DNA of 18,666 nt, from NCBI GenBank assembly GCA_003554375.1, contig PWGF01000344.1:1-18666 (forward strand), read 5' to 3'. Made by a program: the position numbers and the translations under genes. Shown here piece by piece: positions 7,515 through 15,302 of this stretch. How positions within the stretch are numbered: the first letter of the stretch is position 1; each line of letters opens with the position of its first letter. The notes below the pieces were generated by a model, which saw only the letters and a list, made by a program, of their open reading frames with translations, was not told where the DNA came from and ran no database searches. The stretch is from Spirochaetaceae bacterium. Its GTDB lineage: Bacteria > Spirochaetota > Spirochaetia > DSM-27196 > SKKC01.

Positions 7515-8564
7515 CTACATCAGAATCTCGATCTCCGCATCCTGCCGTAGCTCATCAATGTACGATTCCACGGCCTGCTGCTCCTGCTGTTGCGCGAGGA
7601 ACTGCTCGATCTGACCGCGAACCTCTTCAAACTCCTGGGTTCCGGCTTCCCGCTCGTCAGTCTTTCGGATTATGTGAAACCCGAATTGGCTCTCCACGAC
7701 GCCGGAAATCTCGCCGATTTCCAGAGCGAACGCGGCTTCCTCGAACTCGGGAATCATCTGGCCACGGCCGAAGTACCCGAGGTCTCCGCCCTCTTCGGCG
7801 GTCCCATCCTCCGAATGCTCGCGAGCGAGGTCGGCGAAGTCAGCATCCTCTTCTTCCAGTTGCCGGAGGATATCCTCGATCTCCTCTCGAGCTGCATCGT
7901 GAGCTTCCTCGTCCTCCGGATCGGACTGGAGAAGGATGTGGCTGGCCCGAATCTCATCCTCAGTCTCGAAGAACTCCGGATTCTCCTCATAGAACTCGCG
8001 CAGATCCTCTTCTTCCACCGCGATGTCCCCGGCGATCTCTTCTTCAAAGAGCGCCTGAAGGACGAGCTGCTGCGATATATCGTCGACAAGGTCCTGCTCG
8101 GTCAGGTTCTGCTGCGCGAGCGCTTGCTCAAAGCTCTCTTGATCCGGGAACTGCCCCCGAATCTGCTCCATCTGTTGCTGGACCTCTTGATCGCTTGGCG
8201 CGATGCCGAGCTCTTGGCCGTGCTGAAGCAGGAGCTCCCGGTTTATGAGCTGCTCCAGGATCTGGTCTTCCAGCATCTGCCGTTCTTGCTCTCCGATCTC
8301 CATACCCTGCATCTGGGCCTGCTGGAGCTGGGCTTCGATCTGCTGCTCGTACAGCTGGCGATCGATCGGTTGTCCGTTCACGACGGCGACCGCTTCGTCT
8401 TCATCCACATCCGGAGGCGCCGTCTCGAGATCGGTTGCCTCGACATCCTCCGGCTCCTCGGGCTCCGGCTCCTCTTCCTCCTGCTGACCGCCGGCAAACG
8501 CCATGCCGCCGGCAAACAAGACGATGAGAAACAGTACCAACACACGCTTCCACATAACACTCAT
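7515..8564 (-). CDS. Exported SurA/PpiC-type peptidyl-prolyl isomerase (parvulin foldase)
   Basis: The 349-aa protein is a periplasmic foldase that should isomerise X-Pro bonds and chaperone exported proteins. The ATG at 8564 is chosen because AAGGAG stands 6 nt before it, while the ATG at 8570 touches the Shine-Dalgarno directly. A signal peptide spans 1-24 (core VLVLFLIVLFAGG, AFA cleavage). No lipobox cysteine is present, unlike the lipoprotein PrsA. An acidic linker (about 29-58), a SurA-N-like helical domain (about 57-180) and a PpiC rotamase (about 203-302) follow. The rotamase shows RASHILLQ (H209), GGDLGYFGRGQMIPEFEEAAFAL and FGFHIIRKTDE (H297), all family hallmarks. The very high Glu/Asp/Gln content fits a haloadapted periplasm. 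It is divergent from the GH31 gene and shares its control region. Confidence 0.92.
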   Translation of the reverse strand: MSVMWKRVLVLFLIVLFAGGMAFAGGQQEEEEPEPEEPEDVEATDLETAPPDVDEDEAVAVVNGQPIDRQLYEQQIEAQLQQAQMQGMEIGEQERQMLEDQILEQLINRELLLQHGQELGIAPSDQEVQQQMEQIRGQFPDQESFEQALAQQNLTEQDLVDDISQQLVLQALFEEEIAGDIAVEEEDLREFYEENPEFFETEDEIRASHILLQSDPEDEEAHDAAREEIEDILRQLEEEDADFADLAREHSEDGTAEEGGDLGYFGRGQMIPEFEEAAFALEIGEISGVVESQFGFHIIRKTDEREAGTQEFEEVRGQIEQFLAQQQEQQAVESYIDELRQDAEIEILM

Positions 8565-8590
8565 ATCCATCTCCTTGGTGTTTGACTTAA

Positions 8591-8619
8591 CGCATACTAT
8601 GTCGAAAACGACATGTCAA
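8591..8619 (-). promoter_or_regulatory. Foldase promoter with embedded palindromic operator
   Basis: On the minus strand a perfect TTGACA (8614-8619) is followed after 17 bp by TATGCG (8591-8596); TAGTAT at 8594-8599 is an alternative -10 at 14 bp. The spacer holds the 16-bp dyad ATGTCGAAAACGACAT (8599-8614), with 6-bp arms around AAAA. A protein bound there would block RNA polymerase. The regulator is unknown, though a stress or sugar regulator is plausible. Confidence 0.55.
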
Positions 8620-8620
8620 C

Positions 8621-8641
8621 ATCGGTTTGGGACCAACCGAT
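8621..8641. promoter_or_regulatory. Second dyad between the divergent promoters
   Basis: ATCGG...CCGAT form the outer arms and TTGG...CCAA the inner arms around GA, with one unpaired T. The dyad lies exactly between the two -35 boxes (8614-8619 minus strand, 8645-8650 plus strand). That position suits an activator or a repressor that controls both the foldase and the GH31 gene. Confidence 0.4.
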
Positions 8642-8644
8642 TAG

Positions 8645-8673
8645 TTGACAGGAAACTATACGCGCCGTACAGT
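8645..8673 (+). promoter_or_regulatory. Promoter of the GH31 gene
   Basis: TTGACA (8645-8650), a 17-bp spacer and TACAGT (8668-8673) make a good sigma-70 promoter. The TTG of this -35 box is also the first possible start of the long reading frame. Transcription beginning near 8680 rules that start out and supports the ATG at 8747. Confidence 0.6.
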
Positions 8674-8746
8674 TCGCAAGCACCCGTTTACAAGCGAAAT
8701 CCGCACAGGGGCAGAACTCTCGACCGATGTAACTGAGGATAGCACC

Positions 8747-11488
8747 ATGGATCATTCGGAACCATCCGTCACGCCGTCCGGCATAGTGTGCGCGAACTCC
8801 ATCCGAGTACAATGGTACTGCAACGGCACCCTCCGCGTCGAGGAGGCCGGCGCAAATGGCTGCTTCTGCGACGATCCGACCTTTGGAGTGCTCGCCCGCC
8901 CACCGCTTCGAGGCGACGTTCGGGCGACCAAGGACGAAGCGGGTTACCGGCTGAAGGCTGACAACCTGGTGTTGACCGTCGAAGTCGGGCAACGTGCTGC
9001 AACCGATGCACACCTCGAATGGCGGGCTGATCTTCGGGAGGCACGGACGCCGGACGGCCCCGAGCTCCTTCTGGGCTCCATCTCGTCAGCCCAACCCGTT
9101 CAGCCTGCGGAGTTTCGGCTTCCACGTATCGATTCCCGGCAGCGATTCTGGTGCTTCCGTGACGCGCCGCGTGCCGTCCCCCCTGAGCGAGGCGCCCTTC
9201 CTCCCGAACCGGGCGATCGCGACGAGTGGCGAATCGAAGCGAAGGCACGAGACTGGTATCTTTTCCCATTCGCCGATGAGCCGCTTCGGCTCCGTTCGGC
9301 TTTCCTCGAGTTGACCGGATCGATACCGGTTCCCCCGCGATGGATGCTGGGACTGTGGCACAGCCGCTACTATCCGTACAGTGCCGAGGGCGCACTCGAG
9401 CTCGCCGATGAGTACCACGGCCGGCGCTTCCCCTTGGACGCGTTCGTAATCGACACGGACTGGCGAATCGGCGGGAGTCGCGGATACGAGGTCAACAACG
9501 AGCTCTTTCCCGACATGCGGAGTTTCTTCCGGCAGATGCACGAGCGCAATCTACACGTAGTCTTCAACGACCACCCGGAGCCGATCGAGCGTACTCCGCT
9601 CGATCCGGAGCTCTTCCGCTACCGCAGGAGGAACCTCGGCCGCTTCCTGGAGATGGGACTCTCGGCATGGTGGTTCGACCGGAACTGGAGGCGCATCATG
9701 GAGGGGCCGGCACCGGGGCTTGAGACCGCGGTGTGGGGCCAGCGAATCTACTGGGACATCACCCGGGCCGTCCGTCCCGGGAGCCGCCCGGCTCTCTTGA
9801 GCATGCGGGCCGACCATCCGGCGGCGCATCGATTCCCTATCTGGTGGACGGGTGACATCCACTCCGACTGGGATTCGCTGATCGAGGCTGTCCATGAGAC
9901 CGTGGAAGACGGTGAGCAGCTGCTCCCCTGGACCGGACAGGACATCGGCGGGCACATCGGGTTCCCATCTCCGGAGCAGTACGTCCGCTGGGTCCAGTGG
10001 GGCGCGCTCTCGCCGACGTTCCGTCTCCACTGCGGCCCGAAGAACCGGTTCCGCGAGCCGTGGCGTTTCGGCGAACGGGTGGAGACGATTGCCCGGAGGT
10101 TCACCAGGGTGCGCTACCGGCTTATGCCGTATCTCAGCCGCTTGGCTTTCCTGGCCTGGCGCGACGGCACTCCGCTATTACGAAGCCGCGCGTTCCGGAA
10201 CGCGTTAAGCTGGGAGGCTGCCTCTGCGGGCGAGGCCTCGCGGGCACGCGGGGAGGCGGGCGCCCGGGCCGCCCCGGCGGGCTCCGCCGGGGCCGGCGGC
10301 GAGGAGCGCACCGGGGGGGCCGCCCCGGAGGCCGTTCCAGGGGCTTCTGCCGGCGGCGCACCCGGACAGTGGGACTCCTTCTTCTTGGGCGACGATATCT
10401 TCGTTGCCCCGATCTTCGGACCCGCCGAGGCGGAGGTCGGCACGTATCGCCTGGTGCCGGGTCCGTTCCGGAGGCACGTGTACTGCGGCGCCGGCGCGCC
10501 GGATCTCGGCGAGGGGCAACAGGAGCCAATCGAGATTACCGAGTCACCGTATGTCCGCCTCAACTTCACCGACTACAACCGGAATAAGATGGCATGGGGC
10601 ACGGACTTCACCGTGGTCTGGGAAGGTTCCTTTAGTCCGCCGCAAAGTGGCTGGTATCGGTTCACGCTCGCCGGAAACGGGATGAAGGGGCTCGATGTCG
10701 GGCCGGGCGAGGAGGAACCTCACATCAGGGACGTCTTCGACAAAGGGCATAATGAAGTAACTCTCCCGCTGGAAGAGGGCACGAGCTACCCGATTACGGT
10801 ACGCTACCGAAACGCAGGGACGCCTCCGATTGCCTGCCGGCTTTCGGTCCGCCGGATGCCGCGCGACATCGAGATCGGGGACGCCGAATGGAGCGTAGAC
10901 GTTCCTCCGGGTGTATGGCATGACGCGTGGGACGGGACTATGGTCGAGGGGCCCGCCCGGCTCGGGAGGCTCACCCCGCTTGAGCAGCTTCCGCTCTATC
11001 TTGCCGATCGTGCCATCATTCCTCTTCTCGAACCGGCCGCCTCAACGGCGGACCAGGATTGGTCAAAGGTCTACCTCTGCGTTCCATTGAGCAACACAAA
11101 CGGGACAACGAGCCGGCTTCTTCACGAGGACGACGGCGTTTCGGAGAAGTATCAGGAGGGCGAATGCCGCACAACCCCGCTTAGCGTTAGCCGCACCGGA
11201 ACGGAAATCGAGCTGCGCGCGGGTCCGGCGGAGGGAACCTGCGCGGGCGCGCCTGCCGAGCGAACGCTGACGTGGATGCTCCACCTGCACCCGGGTGAAC
11301 GGATAGTCGCAGTAGAAGGAGCCGACGACTGGCACGAGCTCCGCCGGCCCGAGGCGGGGAGCGGCGCGCCGGCGCTCGATGTCGGGCCGGACGCTCCTGC
11401 ACCGTGGGAGAATCGCCGCAGCTATGCCGTTCGCACAGTTCAGAACTCTCCCGGCCAAGCGCGGACTGCGATGGTGACAGTGGAGTAA
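8747..11488 (+). CDS. GH31 family glycoside hydrolase with inserted PA14-like domain
   Basis: The 913-aa protein is a retaining alpha-glycosidase of family GH31. The ATG at 8747 is preceded by GAGGA 7 nt upstream; earlier in-frame starts overlap the promoter. No signal peptide is seen, so it acts in the cytoplasm. An N-terminal beta-domain (about 1-195) leads into the barrel (about 196-475), with the nucleophile D311 in AWWFDRNW, the acid/base D370 in IWWTGDIHSDW, and PWTGQDIGGH after it. The nucleophile motif FDRNW differs from the common WTDMNE form, pointing to a less studied subgroup. Residues 491-540 are a Gly/Ala-rich insert just before FFLGDDIFVAPI. A PA14-like domain (about 598-706, VVWEGSFSPPQSGWYRFTLAG) interrupts the C-terminal beta-domain. 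PA14 domains often bind carbohydrate. The exact substrate is unknown; likely an imported alpha-linked oligosaccharide. Confidence 0.92.
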   Translation: MDHSEPSVTPSGIVCANSIRVQWYCNGTLRVEEAGANGCFCDDPTFGVLARPPLRGDVRATKDEAGYRLKADNLVLTVEVGQRAATDAHLEWRADLREARTPDGPELLLGSISSAQPVQPAEFRLPRIDSRQRFWCFRDAPRAVPPERGALPPEPGDRDEWRIEAKARDWYLFPFADEPLRLRSAFLELTGSIPVPPRWMLGLWHSRYYPYSAEGALELADEYHGRRFPLDAFVIDTDWRIGGSRGYEVNNELFPDMRSFFRQMHERNLHVVFNDHPEPIERTPLDPELFRYRRRNLGRFLEMGLSAWWFDRNWRRIMEGPAPGLETAVWGQRIYWDITRAVRPGSRPALLSMRADHPAAHRFPIWWTGDIHSDWDSLIEAVHETVEDGEQLLPWTGQDIGGHIGFPSPEQYVRWVQWGALSPTFRLHCGPKNRFREPWRFGERVETIARRFTRVRYRLMPYLSRLAFLAWRDGTPLLRSRAFRNALSWEAASAGEASRARGEAGARAAPAGSAGAGGEERTGGAAPEAVPGASAGGAPGQWDSFFLGDDIFVAPIFGPAEAEVGTYRLVPGPFRRHVYCGAGAPDLGEGQQEPIEITESPYVRLNFTDYNRNKMAWGTDFTVVWEGSFSPPQSGWYRFTLAGNGMKGLDVGPGEEEPHIRDVFDKGHNEVTLPLEEGTSYPITVRYRNAGTPPIACRLSVRRMPRDIEIGDAEWSVDVPPGVWHDAWDGTMVEGPARLGRLTPLEQLPLYLADRAIIPLLEPAASTADQDWSKVYLCVPLSNTNGTTSRLLHEDDGVSEKYQEGECRTTPLSVSRTGTEIELRAGPAEGTCAGAPAERTLTWMLHLHPGERIVAVEGADDWHELRRPEAGSGAPALDVGPDAPAPWENRRSYAVRTVQNSPGQARTAMVTVE
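10217..10366 (+). repeat. Low-complexity Gly/Ala/Pro insert within GH31
   Basis: About 150 bp of nearly pure G/C sequence encode residues 491-540 (pieces such as APAGSAGAGG and GASAGGAPG). They occupy the place where family members have a short loop before the QF/FF-LGDD strand. Length stays in frame. The composition resembles the inserts in dnaE2 and imuB. Confidence 0.75.
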
Positions 11489-11510
11489 CGTCCGGCACCG
11501 GAATGGGAAG

Positions 11511-14500
11511 CTACTGAAAGTCTCTACTTGCGGGTGCCGCGGTGGCGAACGATACCTCCGGGCGCCACAAGCTCTCCGCAAGGACGTACGGGCTTGTGGG
11601 ATGCTTCTGGAGAATACCGGTCACCCCCAGAAAAGCGGAGGTCAGAACAACCGAACGGAAGCGCTCGAACACTTCGCGCTTTACGATCGCGTTTACGAAG
11701 CCGCTTTCATCCTCGAGCGTGATGAAGAGCGTCCCGCCCGCAGTCTCCGGCCGTTGCCTGCATATCACGAGCCCCGCATACCGCACGCGGACTCCTTCGG
11801 GACGGCCGGCCACGGCGGCGGCATCCGGAAGCCCCATGCGCGCCAGCTCACTCCGCGCCGTCTCGAGGGGATGGCCCCGCACGCTGTGCCCCGTAGCTCC
11901 GTAGTCCCATGCTATCCGCTCCATCGAGCTCAACGAATCGAACCTCGGCTCCGGCGCGCTACCGATGCCTGCGAGCAGGCCGGATGAGTCCATTGTCCAT
12001 TTTCCGCTTTTGTCTTCGCCCCCCGTTCCGCCGGCTCCCCTGCCGGGTTCTCCGCCACCGGATCCCCCGTCCAGCCCGCGGGCTGTTGCGCCACCTGCTC
12101 CGCTGAGTGCTCCGCCGTCCGGTCCGCGGGCTGTTTCGCCGCCTGCGCCGCTGGGTGCTCCCCCGTCCAGCCCGCGGACTGTTTTGCCGCCTGCGCCACT
12201 GGGTGCTCCGCCATCCGGTCCGCCGCCTGTTCCGCCGGCACTCTTCCGCGAGGCCGGCGAGCGACTTCCCCTTCCTTGGCCGTGACCGTTCTGACTCCGC
12301 CGGTTCTCTCGGCTCCCCCGGATGCCGTAGCTCTTCCAGAGCGCCTGCCGCCGGTCGATGCCGAGAGAGGCAAGTACCCCTCCTTCCGCAAGCGCAACGA
12401 GCACGTCCTCGGCAAGATCGGAGCGCTCGATGAAGTCCTCCCCTGACTTGAATGGGCGGGCTTCACAAATGCGCTCCCAATCTCCCTCCCCTACTCCCTT
12501 TACAAACCGGAGCCCCATGCGCACCGCAGGCCGCCGGCCCACAGCCGGCGAGGCGTGGTCGGCGCGCGAAGGGTTTGGCGCGCGTACCGAGGTGCCGGTG
12601 CCGTCCGCGGAATGGCGTGTCACCCGGGCGCCACCGCCCCCGCCGGCGCCTCCGGCCGATGTCCCCACCTCAAGCGTGCAAAACCAGTCGCTGTAGCTGA
12701 CGTCGGCGGGGCGCACCGTGATCCCGTGGCGCCGAGCATCCTCGACGATGGTGCTCGGCGCGTAGAAGCCCATAGGCCATGCGTTGAGGAGCGCGCAGGT
12801 GAAAACTTCCGGGTGGTGCCGGCGGATGTAGGCGGTGGCGTAGGCGATGAGGGCAAAGCTTGCCGCGTGGCTCTCCGGAAAGCCGTACTCGCCGAAGCCG
12901 CGGATCTGCTCGAAAACCTGCTCCGCAAAACGCCGCGAGATTCCGCGTGCGGTCATACGCTCGATCATGCGATCGCGGTGCTGCTCGATCCGGCCCGTCT
13001 TTCGCCACGCCGCCATATCCCGGCGCAACCGGTCGGCCTCCCCCGGCGTGTAATCCGCGGCTTCCACCGCAAGCTTCATCACCTGCTCCTGGAAGAGCGG
13101 CACTCCAAGCGTTTTGCGGAGAATGGGCTCGAGCGAAGGGTGCGGATAGCGCACCGGCTCCTCTCCACTCCGCCGGCGGAGGTACGGATGCACCATTCCG
13201 CCGGTGATCGGCCCAGGCCGCACGATGCTGATCTCGATAACAATGTCATGAAACGTCCGCGGCTTCATCCGCGGGAGCATCGCCATCTGCGCCCTGCTCT
13301 CCAGCTGGAACACCCCTACGGTGTCCCCCCGGGAGAGCATCCGGTAGACGTCCCGGTCCCCTGAGGGAATCTCCGCCATTGAGAGCCGGATACCGTGATG
13401 GGAGCGCAGAAGCTCGAAACAGCGCCGGAGCTGGCTGAGCGCCCCCAGTCCCAGCAGATCCACCTTGAAAAGCCCCATCTCCTCGATATCGTCCTTGTCC
13501 CACTGAACGACTACCCGTCCCGGCATGGTAGCGTTCTCCATCGGCACCAGCCGGTCCACCGGCTGGTTTCCCAGGAGAAAGCCACCGGGATGGATCGAGA
13601 GGTGGCGCGGCATCCCGAGGATCTCGCGCACAAACCGCGCCAGGAGCGCCCCGCGGCCGGAATCCGGCGAAAGCCCTTCGGCGCGCATGGTCTCATCCAG
13701 GCTGTCCGCATGCCGCCCCACGAGCCTGGCAAGCCGATCGAGCGTGCTTTCCGGGAACCCGAGCACCGCCCCTACCTCGCGAACCGCCGAGCGCGGCCGG
13801 TAGGTGATGACGTTCGCCACCATCGCCGCATGCCGAGCCCCGTAGCGCTCGTACATGTGGCGAATAACCTCCTCCCGGCGTTCGTGCTCGATATCGAGAT
13901 CGATGTCGGGAGGCTCGGCGCGCTCCTTTGAGAGAAAGCGCTCGAAGAGCAGATTCATCCGGACCGGATCGATTGCGGTGATCCCGAGGCAGTAACAGAC
14001 GATGCTGTTGGCTGCCGAGCCGCGCCCTTGGCAGAGAATGCCCTGTTCCTCGCAGAAACGGACGATCTCGTGCATGGTGAGAAAGTAGCCCGCGTACTCC
14101 AGCTCCTCGATCACCGCAAGCTCCCGCTTGAGCTGGTCACGCACGTCCTCCGGTACCCCTTCCGGATAGCGGGAGCGAGCGCCCCGCCGGCAGAGCCTGG
14201 CCAGCCATCCGGAGGTGGTGTAGCCCGCGGGGACATGCTCTTCCGGATAGCGGTAGGAGATCTCCCCCAGCGTGAAATGGGCACGCTCCGCGATCTCGGC
14301 GGTGCGCTCAAGGAGGCGCGGATCGTCCCGGTAGCGCTTTGCAAGCTCCTCCGCCTGCGGCAGCGCGAACTCGTCGTTCCGATCGAGGAGCGCCCCCGCC
14401 TCATCTATGCTGGTCCGATAGCGGATGCAGGTGAGAACATCCCGGAGCGGTTTCCGCTCCCGGGCATGGTAACGCACCTCCGGGACCGCAACGAGCGGGA

Positions 14501-15302
14501 GCCCGAGCTTCCGAGCAAGCCCCCTTCCCGCGAGCTCGAGCTGCCGGTCCTCCGGAAGCAAGTGGCGCGCAATGCCCACATACGCCGCTCCGGCAAAGGC
14601 GTCACGAAGGAGCTCGCACGCCTCACCCGGCGGGTATCCGCCGTCCGGTAGAAAGACCGCGATCAGCCCCGCGGCGCGCTCGGCGACTTCCGAAGCGCGC
14701 ACCGACGAGCTACCTTTGGGGTTTCGCAACCGCCCCGCGGAAATGAGTTCGCACAGATTCCCGTATCCGTCCCGATCCTCTGCCAGGATAAGGAGGAAGC
14801 CCCCCTCGGCCAGGGTCAAGGTGGAGCCGCAGATGAGCCGGAGCGACCGGTTGCGCGCCTCCGCATGGGCGCGCACCATGCCGTACATCCCGTCCCGGTC
14901 GGCAAGCCCGATCGCTCTATACCCCGCATCCTCCGCCGCCTCCACGAGCTCTTCCGGCATACTGGCCCCTTCCAGGAAGGAGAAGCTGCTCAGACACCGC
15001 AGGGGGACGAAATCCCTTGCGCCGGCTCGAGCCGCAGCGCGGCCGGTTCTCCTGCGTTGGCTGCCAGGCCCGTCGCGCGGGCCGCGGCCACCGGGGAGGT
15101 CCGGCCTGCCACCGGCTTCACCTCCTCCAGGAACCCCGGCGGGCGCGCCCGCGGACGCTCGGGCGGGTGCCCCGGCCGACGCCCCGGCGGAGGTCCCTGC
15201 AGCTGCCGCGACGGACTCCCCGGCAGCAGTCCCGGCGGGCACCTTGGGAGATGCTCCGGCAGGAGCCCCTGATGTCAATCTACCGCTCCATGGAGAAACC
15301 AT
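11511..15302 (-). CDS. dnaE2: Error-prone DNA polymerase DnaE2 (ImuC)
   Basis: The 1263-aa C-family polymerase is the catalytic subunit of the SOS mutasome and copies past DNA lesions with ImuB and ImuA. The start is the ATG at 15302, with GGGAGG 7 nt before it. It overlaps imuB by 28 nt. Residues 11-98 are an Ala/Gly/Pro-rich extension absent from typical family members. A degenerate PHP domain follows, with FVPLRCLSSFSFLEGAS in place of the histidine-rich active PHP motif. The palm carries the catalytic D466 and D468 (PPDIDLDIEH) and D615 (FKVDLLGLGALS). LFQEQVMKLA, WRKTGR and FGFPESHAASFALIAYATAYI-type blocks are intact. Two further Gly-rich inserts lie at about 878-925 and 1020-1100, flanking the helix-hairpin-helix region, before the OB domain (about 1170-1250). 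It ends 22 bp from the convergent GH31 gene. Confidence 0.96.
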   Translation of the reverse strand: MVSPWSGRLTSGAPAGASPKVPAGTAAGESVAAAAGTSAGASAGAPARASAGAPAGVPGGGEAGGRPDLPGGRGPRDGPGSQRRRTGRAAARAGARDFVPLRCLSSFSFLEGASMPEELVEAAEDAGYRAIGLADRDGMYGMVRAHAEARNRSLRLICGSTLTLAEGGFLLILAEDRDGYGNLCELISAGRLRNPKGSSSVRASEVAERAAGLIAVFLPDGGYPPGEACELLRDAFAGAAYVGIARHLLPEDRQLELAGRGLARKLGLPLVAVPEVRYHARERKPLRDVLTCIRYRTSIDEAGALLDRNDEFALPQAEELAKRYRDDPRLLERTAEIAERAHFTLGEISYRYPEEHVPAGYTTSGWLARLCRRGARSRYPEGVPEDVRDQLKRELAVIEELEYAGYFLTMHEIVRFCEEQGILCQGRGSAANSIVCYCLGITAIDPVRMNLLFERFLSKERAEPPDIDLDIEHERREEVIRHMYERYGARHAAMVANVITYRPRSAVREVGAVLGFPESTLDRLARLVGRHADSLDETMRAEGLSPDSGRGALLARFVREILGMPRHLSIHPGGFLLGNQPVDRLVPMENATMPGRVVVQWDKDDIEEMGLFKVDLLGLGALSQLRRCFELLRSHHGIRLSMAEIPSGDRDVYRMLSRGDTVGVFQLESRAQMAMLPRMKPRTFHDIVIEISIVRPGPITGGMVHPYLRRRSGEEPVRYPHPSLEPILRKTLGVPLFQEQVMKLAVEAADYTPGEADRLRRDMAAWRKTGRIEQHRDRMIERMTARGISRRFAEQVFEQIRGFGEYGFPESHAASFALIAYATAYIRRHHPEVFTCALLNAWPMGFYAPSTIVEDARRHGITVRPADVSYSDWFCTLEVGTSAGGAGGGGGARVTRHSADGTGTSVRAPNPSRADHASPAVGRRPAVRMGLRFVKGVGEGDWERICEARPFKSGEDFIERSDLAEDVLVALAEGGVLASLGIDRRQALWKSYGIRGSRENRRSQNGHGQGRGSRSPASRKSAGGTGGGPDGGAPSGAGGKTVRGLDGGAPSGAGGETARGPDGGALSGAGGATARGLDGGSGGGEPGRGAGGTGGEDKSGKWTMDSSGLLAGIGSAPEPRFDSLSSMERIAWDYGATGHSVRGHPLETARSELARMGLPDAAAVAGRPEGVRVRYAGLVICRQRPETAGGTLFITLEDESGFVNAIVKREVFERFRSVVLTSAFLGVTGILQKHPTSPYVLAESLWRPEVSFATAAPASRDFQ
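12069..12212 (-). repeat. Three 48-bp tandem repeats inside dnaE2
   Basis: Units at 12069-12116, 12117-12164 and 12165-12212 each encode GGAPSGAGGxTxRGxD (16 aa; residues 1031-1078 of DnaE2), followed on the plus strand by a decayed fourth copy from 12213. The array is in frame and falls in a linker before the OB domain. Confidence 0.9.
15009..15272 (-). repeat. Ala/Gly/Pro-rich repetitive N-terminal extension of DnaE2
   Basis: Residues 11-98 consist of short degenerate units such as SAGAPAR, ASAGAPAG and VPAGTAAG, then an Arg/Gly-rich basic tail (SQRRRTGRAA) directly before the PHP domain. At the DNA level GCC-GGG-GCN-type blocks recur about every 15 bp. It lies downstream of a good Shine-Dalgarno and ATG, so it should be translated. 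Confidence 0.7.

Noticed and set aside
7590..8585. 331-codon open frame on the plus strand, antisense to the foldase gene
   Set aside because: It mirrors the Glu/Gln-rich foldase codons, giving a Leu-rich product with no recognisable domain. The opposite frame has a signal peptide, PpiC motifs and a Shine-Dalgarno.
8645..8746. Longer GH31 start at TTG 8645
   Set aside because: That TTG is part of the TTGACA -35 box and has no Shine-Dalgarno. The ATG at 8747 has one.
11491..11502. TCCGG-CA-CCGGA hairpin between the convergent GH31 and dnaE2 genes
   Set aside because: Only 5-bp arms with a 2-nt loop and no T tract on either strand. Too weak to call a terminator.
12069..12212. CRISPR array
   Set aside because: The 48-bp units are contiguous, in frame and without spacers. 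They are a coding minisatellite.
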